Of a DNA stretch of 6,192 bases, positions 1 to 6,161 are shown piece after piece (the stretch's first letter is position 1; each line of letters opens with the position of its first letter). The position numbers and the translations under genes are program-made. Source of the stretch: an uncultured Bacilli bacterium (GTDB lineage Bacteria > Bacillota_I > Bacilli_A > RF39 > UBA660); the NCBI GenBank assembly GCA_944332505.1, contig CALVKC010000068.1, positions 1 to 6,192 on the forward strand. Direction: 5' to 3'. The notes beneath the pieces are model-generated. The model did no database searches. It was not told the DNA's origin and worked only from the letters and a program-made list of their open reading frames with translations.

Positions 1-1160
1 ACAGTAAATGCCACTCCCGGAAGTAATGAAATAGTAAAATAGTAAAATATATGTATAGCAAAGATAATGGGGATAGTTGGGAAGAAAGTACAAGTAATAG
101 TTATACATTTAGTGGATTAACCCCAAATACAACATTTTATATCAAAGTATATGTCACAGATGATAATAAAAGAGTAAGTGGAGAATATAGTATTGCTGTC
201 ACCACTTCATTAGAAAATTTAGCTAATGTATGTACAAGTGGCAGTAATTTAGCTGATTGTATAACATTATATTATAATACCTATGGAGAATCTTATGGTG
301 GCTTATATTATCATGATGGTTTAGGTACCTATATTAATGCCAATCAAGAAGCTGGAGACAATTCATATAGATATAGTGGGGCTAATCCTGACAATTTCAT
401 TTGCTTTGGAAGCGATGAAGCAACTTGTCCAACAGATAATCTATATCGTATAATCGGAGTTTTTGATAATAAAATAAAATTAATTAAATATGATTACGCT
501 GGAAGTGATATGTTAGGAACAAATGGAGATTCTTATGGATTATCATATGCAGGACTTTATGGAAATTCTGTAAATTATCGAGGCAATAAAAATCAAGGAG
601 AAATACCAACTTTTAATTGGAATAAATCTGCAGCTAATATTTGGAGTCAAAGTAATTTAAACAAAACTAACCTTAATGTAAATTTTATAAATTACTTGAA
701 CAATGTTAATTCAAAATGGGTAAATATGATTGAAACAAGTACTTGGTATGTAGGGGGAATTTCAACGTATAACAACGTATCAAATAATACAATCAAAAAT
801 GTTTATAACTTAGAAGTAGGACCAAATAAAATAAATACGACTTATAGAGATGAAATTGGATTGATGTATGTGAGTGATTATGGCTATGCAGCAAGCCCAG
901 AAAATTGGTTAACCGCATTAGGAAAATATAATAATTCTACTAATATGAATAATAATTGGATGTTTATGGGATTAGTTGAGTGGACTATAACAAGAGATTC
1001 AAGCTTATATAATAGTATTTTTCTAGCGGATTTTGCTGCTTATATAAGTTATGGTAATACTACTTACGCTTATGCTGTTAGACTCACATTCTATTTAAAG
1101 TCAACAACAAAATATATTAGCGGAACAGGCACTCAAGATAATCCATATAGAATAGTTTAG
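1..1160 (+). pseudogene. 3' part of a fibronectin III surface protein, frameshifted near the left edge
   Basis: Seen: positions 1-39 read TVNATPGSNEIVK in frame 1 and then hit TAG at 40-42. From 48 onward another frame reads YMYSKDNGDSW and stays open to TAG at 1158-1160. Joined, the two pieces make the start and middle of a fibronectin type III repeat (TATPGSN-type strand, YSKDNG.SW, YTFSGLTPNTTFYIKV), ending about residue 52 counted from the ATG at 51. A Tyr/Asn/Gly-rich module follows, with GLYYHDG, YRYSG, CFGSDEATCP, NLYRIIGVF, IGLMYVSDYGYAASP, NWMFMGLVEWTI and a C-terminal GTGTQDNPYRIV. It has four Cys and no LPXTG anchor or membrane segment. I recall this C-terminal module from large secreted proteins of uncultured gut Firmicutes; its function is unknown to me. 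The ATG at 51 lacks a Shine-Dalgarno and lies inside the domain, so it is not the true start. The real start is upstream of the window. The break could be phase variation, decay or an assembly error. Confidence 0.75.
29..49 (+). repeat. 8-bp tandem duplication causing the frameshift
   Basis: The unit atagtaaa occurs twice back to back (31-38 and 39-46), and the period-8 match runs from 29 to 49. Removing one unit restores a continuous frame through the fibronectin III domain (E-I-V-K-Y-M-Y-S). Short perfect duplications of this kind arise by slipped-strand replication. The extra 8 bases shift the frame and create the TAG at 40-42. Confidence 0.85.
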
Positions 1161-1172
1161 TTAATATTAATA

Positions 1173-1200
1173 AGTCACTAATATGTAGTGGCTTTCTTTA
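1173..1200 (+). terminator. Intrinsic terminator after the surface-protein gene
   Basis: Arms agtcacta (1173-1180) and tagtggct (1186-1193) pair over 8 bp with one G-T wobble around loop atatg. A T-rich tail (ttctttа-like, 1193-1199) follows. Flanking ttaata (1167-1172) and tattaa (1199-1204) could extend the stem and partly support termination on the other strand. It separates the surface-protein gene from the rpsB operon. Confidence 0.7.
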
Positions 1201-1234
1201 TTAATAAAATTCGATTGAAATTTGTCTAAAATAC

Positions 1235-1263
1235 TTGTAAAAATGCATAATATTTGGTAGAAT
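1235..1263 (+). promoter_or_regulatory. Promoter of rpsB-tsf
   Basis: A -35 box TTGTAA (1235-1240), an exact 17-bp spacer and a -10 box TAGAAT (1258-1263) fit a SigA-type housekeeping promoter. Transcription would start near 1270, giving a leader of about 110 bases before rpsB. A weaker alternative, TTGAAA (1215-1220) with TAAAAA (1238-1243), also has 17-bp spacing but a poorer -10. Confidence 0.65.
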
Positions 1264-1294
1264 TGAAATTGCTGTAAATGCAAAAAAATAAACA

Positions 1295-1352
1295 TCAATA
1301 TGGATTATTTTTACAAGTGCCGTTATGGTGTAAAAATAAGTAGAAGTATTGA
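1295..1352 (+). promoter_or_regulatory. Structured 5' leader of rpsB, candidate autoregulatory RNA
   Basis: Three coaxial helices can form. The outer helix is 1295-1301 with 1346-1352 (7 bp, one G-U). The middle helix is 1305-1314 with 1330-1339 (10 bp, perfect). The apical helix is GCC 1319-1321 with GGU 1327-1329, around loop GUUAU. A 4-base bulge AAGU (1315-1318) sits only on the 5' side, and an internal loop separates the outer and middle helices. There is no U-tract after it, so it is not a terminator. The structure ends 11 bases before the GAAGGAGGG ribosome site (from 1363). Ribosomal protein operons are often controlled by the encoded protein binding such leaders; S2 control here is inference. 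A small extra hairpin (ttgc 1269-1272 with gcaa 1280-1283) may precede it. Confidence 0.45.
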
Positions 1353-1380
1353 GAAGTAAAACGAAGGAGGGAATTTATTT

Positions 1381-2322
1381 ATGGCAGTAGTTTCTATGAG
1401 TTACTTATTAGAAGCTGGAGTTCATTTTGGACATCAAACAAAAAGATGGAATCCAAAAATGAAAGAGTATATTTTTACTTCAAGAGATGATATATACATC
1501 ATCGATTTAGAAAAGACAAAGGATTGTTTAGAAAAGGCATATGCTGAAATCAAAACAATTGCTGAAAATGGTGGAAAATTTTTATTTATTGGTACAAGAA
1601 AACAAGCACAAGATGTTTGTAAAGAAGAAGCGATAAGAAGTAAGTCATTCTATGTAACAGAAAGATGGTTAGGTGGAACACTTACAAACTTTAGAACAAT
1701 AAGAAGAAGAGTAAAAAGATTAGAAGAAATTGAAAATATGGAAAAAGAAGGTATTTTTGATTTATTACCTAAAAAAGAAGTTATTGGTCTAAAGAAAGAA
1801 TATGACAAATTAAACAAAGTATTATGTGGAATAAGAGAAATGGAAAAACTACCACAAGCAATAATTGTAGTAGATCCTAAGAAAGAAATCAATGCCATTA
1901 GAGAAGCAAGAAAACTAAATATTCCAGTATTTGGAGTAGTAGATACAAATTGTGATCCAGATGATGTAGATTTTGTTATTCCAGGAAATGATGATGCTGT
2001 TCGTTCAATCAAAGTAATGTTAGGAGTATTAAATAATGCTATATGTGAAGCTAACAATTTAGAAATAGTTGATTACATTACAGAAGATGAAAGAAAAGAC
2101 GATACCAATAAAGAAGAAGGCCAAAAAGAAGAAGCAACAAAAGAAGAAAAAGAAGAAGTAAAAGTAGATGAAACTGTTTTAGAAGAAATCAAGGAAATGG
2201 AAAAAATTGATGAATTAGAAGCAAAAACTTTAACAGAATTAAAGAAAATAGCTAAAGAAAACAAGATTAAAGGATATTCATCAATGAAAAAAGATGAATT
2301 AATACAAATATTAAGTAAATAA
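1381..2322 (+). CDS. rpsB: 30S ribosomal protein S2 with C-terminal Rho_N/HeH-like domain
   Basis: S2 (uS2) binds the back of the small subunit between head and body and is needed for late 30S assembly and S1 or mRNA engagement. The first 230 or so residues match the family throughout: [20 protein letters not shown] (9-28), [10 protein letters not shown] (69-78), [11 protein letters not shown] (94-104), VVDPKKE (163-169) and [13 protein letters not shown] (182-194). The protein is 313 residues, against about 230-255 usually. The excess is a Glu/Lys-rich linker (231-278) and a tail at 279-313, [18 protein letters not shown] then [10 protein letters not shown], which fits the Rho N-terminal/HeH helix-extended-loop-helix pattern found in nucleic-acid-binding proteins. 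The start follows GGAGG (1366-1370) by 10 bases. It is first in an operon with tsf, 11 bases downstream. S2 identity is certain; the tail domain is assigned by pattern only. Confidence 0.97.
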   Translation: MAVVSMSYLLEAGVHFGHQTKRWNPKMKEYIFTSRDDIYIIDLEKTKDCLEKAYAEIKTIAENGGKFLFIGTRKQAQDVCKEEAIRSKSFYVTERWLGGTLTNFRTIRRRVKRLEEIENMEKEGIFDLLPKKEVIGLKKEYDKLNKVLCGIREMEKLPQAIIVVDPKKEINAIREARKLNIPVFGVVDTNCDPDDVDFVIPGNDDAVRSIKVMLGVLNNAICEANNLEIVDYITEDERKDDTNKEEGQKEEATKEEKEEVKVDETVLEEIKEMEKIDELEAKTLTELKKIAKENKIKGYSSMKKDELIQILSK

Positions 2323-2333
2323 GGAGGATAAAA

Positions 2334-3212
2334 ATGGAAGTTACAGCAAGTATGGTAAAAGATTTGCGTGAAGCAACAGGAGCAGGCATGATGGATTGCA
2401 AAAAAGCTCTAGCAGAAACTAATGGTAACATGGAAGAAGCAATTAATTACTTACGTGAAAAGGGAATTGCTAAATCTGCTAAAAAAGAATCTAGAATTGC
2501 TGCTGAAGGCTTAGCAAATATTTACATAGATAACAATAAAGCTGTTATAATCGAAGTAAATAGTGAAACAGACTTTGTAAGCAAAAATGAAGAATTTACA
2601 AGTATGATTGATACTATTGGAAAAACAATTTTAAAAAGTGATGCAAAAGATATAGATAGTGCCAAATCATTAGTTACAGATGAAGGAACAATCAATGATT
2701 TAATAATTAGTAAAACAGCAAAAATTGGTGAAAAACTATCTTTAAGAAGATTTGCAATAGTAAATAAAAATGATGATGAACATTTTGGCTCATACATTCA
2801 CATGGGAGGAAAGATTGCAGCATTAACAGTAGTTAAAGGAGCAAATGCCGAAGTAGCAAAAGACGTTGCAATGCAAGCAGCAGCAATGAAGCCACTTTAT
2901 TGTTTCCCAAGTGAAGTACCAGCAGATGTATTAGACAATGAAAAATCAATATTAAAAGAACAAGCAATAAATGAAGGAAAACCTGCAGACATTGCTGAAA
3001 AAATGGTTGAAGGTAGAATTAAGAAATTTTATAAAGAAATATGTCTTTCAGAACAACCATTTATTAAAGATGGTGATTTATCAGTAGAAAAATATGTAAC
3101 TAACAATGGTGGAGAAATAAAAAGTATGATTCGTTATGAAGTTGGTGAAGGTATGGAAAAAAGAAATGATAACTTTGCTGAAGAAGTAATGAATCAAGTG
3201 AAAGGTAATTAA
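2334..3212 (+). CDS. tsf: Translation elongation factor Ts
   Basis: EF-Ts is the cytoplasmic guanine-nucleotide exchange factor that releases GDP from EF-Tu. At 292 residues the protein has full family length. The N-terminal UBA-like domain (1-55) shows VKDLREATGAGMMDCKKAL and the NYLREKGIAKSAKK stretch. The EF-Tu-contacting motif TDFV falls at residues 79-82, the same numbering as Asp80-Phe81 in E. coli. The two core subdomains follow (SLRRFAIV, YIHMGGKIAAL, VAMQAAAMKPLY), then a C-terminal part with EQPFIKDGDLSVEKYV. AGGAGG at 2322-2327 sits 7-8 bases before the ATG. Its stop codon forms part of the downstream terminator stem, so it ends the rpsB-tsf transcript. Confidence 0.98.
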   Translation: MEVTASMVKDLREATGAGMMDCKKALAETNGNMEEAINYLREKGIAKSAKKESRIAAEGLANIYIDNNKAVIIEVNSETDFVSKNEEFTSMIDTIGKTILKSDAKDIDSAKSLVTDEGTINDLIISKTAKIGEKLSLRRFAIVNKNDDEHFGSYIHMGGKIAALTVVKGANAEVAKDVAMQAAAMKPLYCFPSEVPADVLDNEKSILKEQAINEGKPADIAEKMVEGRIKKFYKEICLSEQPFIKDGDLSVEKYVTNNGGEIKSMIRYEVGEGMEKRNDNFAEEVMNQVKGN

Positions 3213-3237
3213 ATCAAGAGAAATCTTGATTTTTTTT
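3211..3237 (+). terminator. Intrinsic terminator of rpsB-tsf
   Basis: A perfect 9-bp stem pairs aaatcaaga (3211-3219) with tcttgattt (3224-3232). It closes on a GAAA tetraloop (GNRA type) and runs into eight Ts (3230-3237). It begins inside the tsf stop codon. This is the strongest terminator in the window and shows that the genes toward frr need their own promoter. Confidence 0.9.
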
Positions 3238-3270
3238 GACTATAATTTGACAAACATATAATAAATTTCT

Positions 3271-3299
3271 TTATTAAAAATAGTAAAAGATGGTATAAT
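3271..3299 (+). promoter_or_regulatory. Extended -10 promoter of the 3316-5254 transcription unit
   Basis: TGGTATAAT (3291-3299) combines a perfect -10 hexamer with the TGn extension. The matching -35, TTATTA (3271-3276, 17-bp spacer), is weak, as is common for extended -10 promoters. Transcription would start near 3306, leaving a leader of only about 10 bases before ATG 3316. A consensus TTGACA (3247-3252) lies upstream but is too distant for this -10. Confidence 0.6.
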
Positions 3300-3315
3300 A
3301 AAAAGGGAAGAAATT

Positions 3316-3930
3316 ATGAAAGAAAAAATAAAAGTAAAACATGAAAATTGATTTAAAAATAAAAGTCAAATGGTAATATAACCGATAATATTTTGTCTTT
3401 TAATTTGGGCATTTATATACATAGGGATGCAAGATTACAATCCAAAGATACCTGATAATGAAAGATTTGCAGCAGATTTTAATTTAGTAAGTGAAGACAA
3501 TGTATTTGAATACATTAATGCATCAAAAGCATTACTTATTGCAAGTGGGACAAAAGGCATAGTATTATTTGGTAGCAAAAACAATGAATGGGTAAATTAT
3601 TATGCAAACATAGTTAATGACATAGCTAAAGAAGTAGGAATAGATAAAATATATTATTATGATTTTTTCAAAAATAGAGAAGATAACAATGGAACATACC
3701 AAGCTATAGTAGAAAAATTAAGTGAATATGTAACATACAATGATTATGGAATAGCAGATATATATGCACCATCATTATTAGTAGTATGTAATGATGAAGT
3801 ACTATTATTTGATACAGAAACAACATTTAGAGTAGGTAATATCGAACCAAGTAAATACTGGAATACATTTAACATTAATAGTAAAAAATCAGAATTACGA
3901 ATAATATTTAAAGAATATAAAGAAAGTTGA
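3316..3930 (+). pseudogene. Membrane-anchored thioredoxin-like protein, interrupted by two stops
   Basis: Seen: ATG 3316, behind a weak GGGAAG, opens a Lys-rich start (MKEKIKVKHEN). Then come TGA (3349-3351), TAA (3379-3381) and, still in the same frame, a hydrophobic run PIIFCLLIWAFIYIG that joins without a break to the long open stretch from Met at 3427. The original layout was apparently a cytoplasmic tail, one membrane anchor and an outer domain. From 3427 (167 residues) the pattern is thioredoxin-like: strand GIVLFG (44-49), a helix, strand KIYYYDF (74-80), then YAPSLLVV (113-120) with Pro115 at the cis-Pro position, and EVLLFDTET. The redox CxxC site is replaced by NEWV (53-56), so no thiol-disulfide activity is expected. 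The ATG at 3427 has only AGGG three bases upstream, so expression of the remaining frame is doubtful. Gene 3938 follows after 7 bases. The fold call is pattern-based. Confidence 0.6.
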
Positions 3931-3937
3931 GGATTTT

Positions 3938-4711
3938 ATGGATAATACCAAAAATATAGTTGGCTTAATATTTTTTATAATAATATTATGTATCTTTATA
4001 GTTGGTGGTTACTTTTTCATGGAATATATTTTAGATAATTATGAAAGTAAAGAAAAAGGAAACGTAGTAGAAATAAAAGAAATAAGAATAGATGCACAAA
4101 AAGACTATGTATATTTAGAAAATACGGAAGAAATAATTCCAGAAGAAAACATCAGTTTATCAGATGTTGTAATAAATATTAAAGGTTTTGAAGATATAAA
4201 TAATACTTTACATAATGAATTAGAACAAATAAAAACTGAAAAAGTAAGTTTAGACAGTATAACATTAGAAGAAGGTCAAACATGTTCTAATGAAGCTAAA
4301 TTATACAGTTTAACATATCGTGAATATAATACTAATATATATCGCAATTATATAAATTTAGTAATAAATGATTATGATTACAATTGTGTAAATGGTAATG
4401 CAATAAAAAATATTAAAAGTTATGTAATTAACAAAGAAAATGGAGTAGCTTATACTGAAGAAGAATTATTAAGCATATTTAATGTAACAGAAGAAATGAT
4501 AATTGAAAAAGTTACTGAACGTTTACATGATACTCAAGTATTAGATGGTGATACCCAAGTAATTGATGTTGATAAGACAATTGACAGTATAAAAAATGGC
4601 AAATATGGTGAAAACAAAGCTTTAAGTGTAAGCAAAACTGGTAAATTAGAATTAAATTTTATTGTAATATCTAATAGAATCAATTATAATGATACTATAA
4701 CAATTAGTTAA
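3938..4711 (+). CDS. Single-pass membrane protein, RsiV/PdaC-like outer domain
   Basis: 257 residues. Residues 8-30 are strongly hydrophobic (IVGLIFFIIILCIFIVGGYF), with a short N-terminal tail, giving a signal anchor and an outer C-terminal domain. The outer part resembles the DUF4163/DUF3298 architecture of RsiV and PdaC: INNTLHNELEQI (87-98), a strand region SLTYREY (124-130), a YINLVINDYDYNC stretch, then SYVINKENGVAYTEEELLSI (161-180), like the conserved 'N..TGk.lt..dLf' segment, and a closing strand pair ending at the C-terminus. RsiV is an anti-sigma factor that senses lysozyme and PdaC is a peptidoglycan deacetylase; no deacetylase domain or sigma-binding segment is seen, so the role is open. 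Cys116 and Cys150 could form a disulfide. GAGGA (3929-3933) overlaps the upstream stop. The gene sits between the broken thioredoxin-like gene and frr (12-base gap), so the three share a transcript. Confidence 0.65.
   Translation: MDNTKNIVGLIFFIIILCIFIVGGYFFMEYILDNYESKEKGNVVEIKEIRIDAQKDYVYLENTEEIIPEENISLSDVVINIKGFEDINNTLHNELEQIKTEKVSLDSITLEEGQTCSNEAKLYSLTYREYNTNIYRNYINLVINDYDYNCVNGNAIKNIKSYVINKENGVAYTEEELLSIFNVTEEMIIEKVTERLHDTQVLDGDTQVIDVDKTIDSIKNGKYGENKALSVSKTGKLELNFIVISNRINYNDTITIS
4529..4570 (+). repeat. Imperfect 21-bp in-frame tandem repeat
   Basis: Positions 4529-4549 and 4550-4570 are direct copies with four mismatches. They encode DTQVLDG and DTQVIDV (residues 198-211) in the membrane protein's outer domain. 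The length keeps the frame, so it looks like an old small duplication in a loop between two structural segments. Confidence 0.6.
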
Positions 4712-4723
4712 AAAGGAGAAATT

Positions 4724-5254
4724 ATGGATATAGCACAGAAAAAAATGGATCAGACTATAACAAGTCTAAAAGAAAAATTAATAACAATTAGAGCAGGAAG
4801 AGCAAATCCTGCGATGCTTAATGGAATAATAGTTAATTATTATGGAATACCAACACCAATAGGGAGTGTTGCTAACATTACAGTGCCTGAAGCTAAGCAA
4901 TTATTTATTAAGCCATATGATAAGTCTACTTTAAAAGAAATAGAAAAAGCAATTAATGAAGCAAATATAGGAATTACTCCAACAAATAATGGTGAAATAA
5001 TTATTTTAACAATTCCAGATTTAACAGAAGACAGAAGAAGAGATTATGTAAAACAAGCTAAAGCTATTGGTGAAGAAGCTAAGGTAGCACTTAGAAACAT
5101 AAGACAAGATGCTAATAATCAAATAAAAAAAGAAGAATATCCAGAGGATGAAGAAAAACTATATTTAGAAGAAATTCAAGAGTTAATAAATAAATATAAT
5201 AAAATAGTTGATGAAGAAATAAGAAAAAAAGAAGAAGAGTTAATGCAAGTATAA
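4724..5254 (+). CDS. frr: Ribosome recycling factor
   Basis: RRF works with EF-G to split post-termination ribosomes in the cytoplasm. 176 residues against about 185 in E. coli. The N-terminal helix is roughly seven residues short and the end of domain I slightly compact. Conserved blocks are TIRAGRANPAML (21-32), VNYYGIPTPIGSVANITVPE (37-56), PYDKSTLKEIEKAI (64-77), IGITPTNNGEII (82-93), DLTEDRRRDYVK (99-110) and the hinge and helix EEAKVALRNIRQDAN (117-131), which holds the ribosome-contacting Arg region. AAGGAG (4713-4718) precedes the ATG by 5 bases. An upstream start is excluded because the same frame contains the TAA of the preceding gene at 4709. It is last in the unit starting at 3316, and the usual partner pyrH is not next to it. 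Confidence 0.97.
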   Translation: MDIAQKKMDQTITSLKEKLITIRAGRANPAMLNGIIVNYYGIPTPIGSVANITVPEAKQLFIKPYDKSTLKEIEKAINEANIGITPTNNGEIIILTIPDLTEDRRRDYVKQAKAIGEEAKVALRNIRQDANNQIKKEEYPEDEEKLYLEEIQELINKYNKIVDEEIRKKEEELMQV

Positions 5255-5271
5255 TTAACTCTTTATTTTTT
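5235..5271 (+). terminator. Intrinsic terminator overlapping the 3' end of frr
   Basis: A perfect 10-bp stem pairs aagagttaat (5235-5244) with attaactctt (5254-5263) around a 9-base loop. The T-rich tract cttta followed by six Ts ends at 5271. The 5' arm lies in the last codons of frr and the stop codon lies at the loop and 3' arm, so a ribosome finishing frr would cover part of the hairpin. Confidence 0.8.
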
Positions 5272-5290
5272 GGAAAAAATGTGTTAACAT
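5262..5290 (+). promoter_or_regulatory. Probable promoter of the transglutaminase-like gene
   Basis: TGTTAACAT (5282-5290) is an extended -10 with hexamer TAACAT. TTTATT (5262-5267) sits 17 bp upstream as a weak -35, inside the T-tract of the frr terminator. Only 58 bases separate frr from the next ATG, so any promoter must lie here. A dyad GTTAA-cata-TTAAC (5283-5296) overlaps the -10 and could be an operator. Confidence 0.4.
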
Positions 5291-5293
5291 ATT

Positions 5294-5312
5294 AACCCAA
5301 GGGGGTTTTTTT
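5294..5312 (+). promoter_or_regulatory. Ribosome site in a small hairpin before the 5313 gene
   Basis: AAGGGGG (5299-5305) followed by seven Ts lies directly before ATG 5313 and serves as the Shine-Dalgarno. AACCC (5294-5298) can pair with GGGTT (5303-5307) across loop AAGG, burying part of the ribosome site. The stem is only 5 bp, so any effect on translation is tentative. Confidence 0.35.
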
Positions 5313-6161
5313 ATGCCTAAAGAAATGATGGAAATAATATGTAATGTGGATTCTAGTTGGACTAAAGATCAAATAATTAGATATTTATATATTAAATTAG
5401 CACCTTTTTTTAGAAGAGATATAGAATATTTCTTAAAAAGTCCAAAAGAACAAATAGAAATTTTTAAAAATGGTTTTTCATTTAATTATAAAGATATAGT
5501 ATGTGTAACACTTTGTCAATTTTATGCTGATTTATTTAAAGCATTTAATATAGATTCAGTAATAGTACCAGTAACTAAAGCTAATCCTCCATTACATGCT
5601 TTATTAGTTAATGGCAATAGTGGTTGGTATTATCTAGATCCACTAAGTGATTTATTTTATAATCAATATGGATTAAGACCTGCATATTTTGGAGTATTAG
5701 TATCTTCATATAGTGAAAACTTTTTAAAAATAGCAAATCAATATTCATTAAAACAATTAGACAAAAAGTATTTAGAAGAATTAGACCAAAATTTTGGTTT
5801 TGAATATTTAAATACATATTTTACTCAATTACATGGAATTTTTAGTGTTAGAAACAATGCTTTTCAATTTTTTGGTTTAGATAAAAAAGACAAAATGGGT
5901 TTATTAGAAAGAAAAGTAGAATTTTTTGATGATAAACTAATAAATTTAGGTAATGTAAATGGGATATTAGAAAGATGTCGATTATATTTATATCTTATTG
6001 GTAAACTATTTGATAAATCCGAAAAAAAGTATACAGAAGTATGTTGTGAAGATAAACAAAATATAATACTTAAAGTAGGAGTAGCACATGAAGGAGACAT
6101 ATTAACTAGAGAATATCAAGAAATAAATGATGGAGAGTATCATTTAAAAAGAATAAAATAA
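5313..6161 (+). CDS. Transglutaminase-like cysteine protein, cytoplasmic
   Basis: 282 residues with no signal peptide or membrane segment. The central part (about 60-120) has the Cys-His-Asp order of the transglutaminase/papain-like fold. It shows DIVCVTLCQFYADLFKAFNI, then a strand VIVPVTKANP, then LHALLV with His95, then WYYLDPLSDLFY with Asp109. The nucleophile could be Cys64, whose spacing of 15 residues to the NI turn fits, or Cys68, which sits in a CxxYA context. The N-terminal 55 residues are helical and charged. Residues 125-282 match nothing I recognise and include LERCRLYLYLIGKLF and a C-terminal strand-rich end. The substrate is unknown: in bacteria this fold covers proteases, amidases and peptide-processing enzymes. 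AAGGGGG precedes the start by seven Ts. It appears monocistronic within the window and ends 31 bases before the edge. Confidence 0.6.
   Translation: MPKEMMEIICNVDSSWTKDQIIRYLYIKLAPFFRRDIEYFLKSPKEQIEIFKNGFSFNYKDIVCVTLCQFYADLFKAFNIDSVIVPVTKANPPLHALLVNGNSGWYYLDPLSDLFYNQYGLRPAYFGVLVSSYSENFLKIANQYSLKQLDKKYLEELDQNFGFEYLNTYFTQLHGIFSVRNNAFQFFGLDKKDKMGLLERKVEFFDDKLINLGNVNGILERCRLYLYLIGKLFDKSEKKYTEVCCEDKQNIILKVGVAHEGDILTREYQEINDGEYHLKRIK

Noticed and set aside
51..1160. ATG at 51 as the real start of the surface protein
   Set aside because: It lies inside a fibronectin III strand, has no ribosome site, and the preceding frame-1 codons encode the missing start of the same domain.
1650..2264. Long antisense open frames opposite rpsB (and similarly opposite tsf at 2522-2797 and the 5313 gene)
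   Set aside because: They are Ser/Phe/Leu-rich reflections of A-rich coding strands, with no ribosome sites and no recognisable domains.
3241..3262. Consensus TTGACA flanked by two TATAAT copies as a promoter
   Set aside because: The spacings are 0 and 4 bp, far from the 16-18 bp needed, and the nearest -10-like element at a usable distance (TATTAA 3272-3277, 19 bp) is poor.
3349..3351. TGA read as tryptophan (Mycoplasma-type code)
   Set aside because: All tryptophans in intact genes use TGG, no intact gene contains internal TGA, and TAA follows in the same frame at 3379, so recoding would not rescue the gene.
3427..4711. A diverged pyrH in the slot between tsf and frr
   Set aside because: Neither protein shows the glycine-rich amino acid kinase motifs of UMP kinase; one has a clear membrane anchor and the other a thioredoxin-like pattern.
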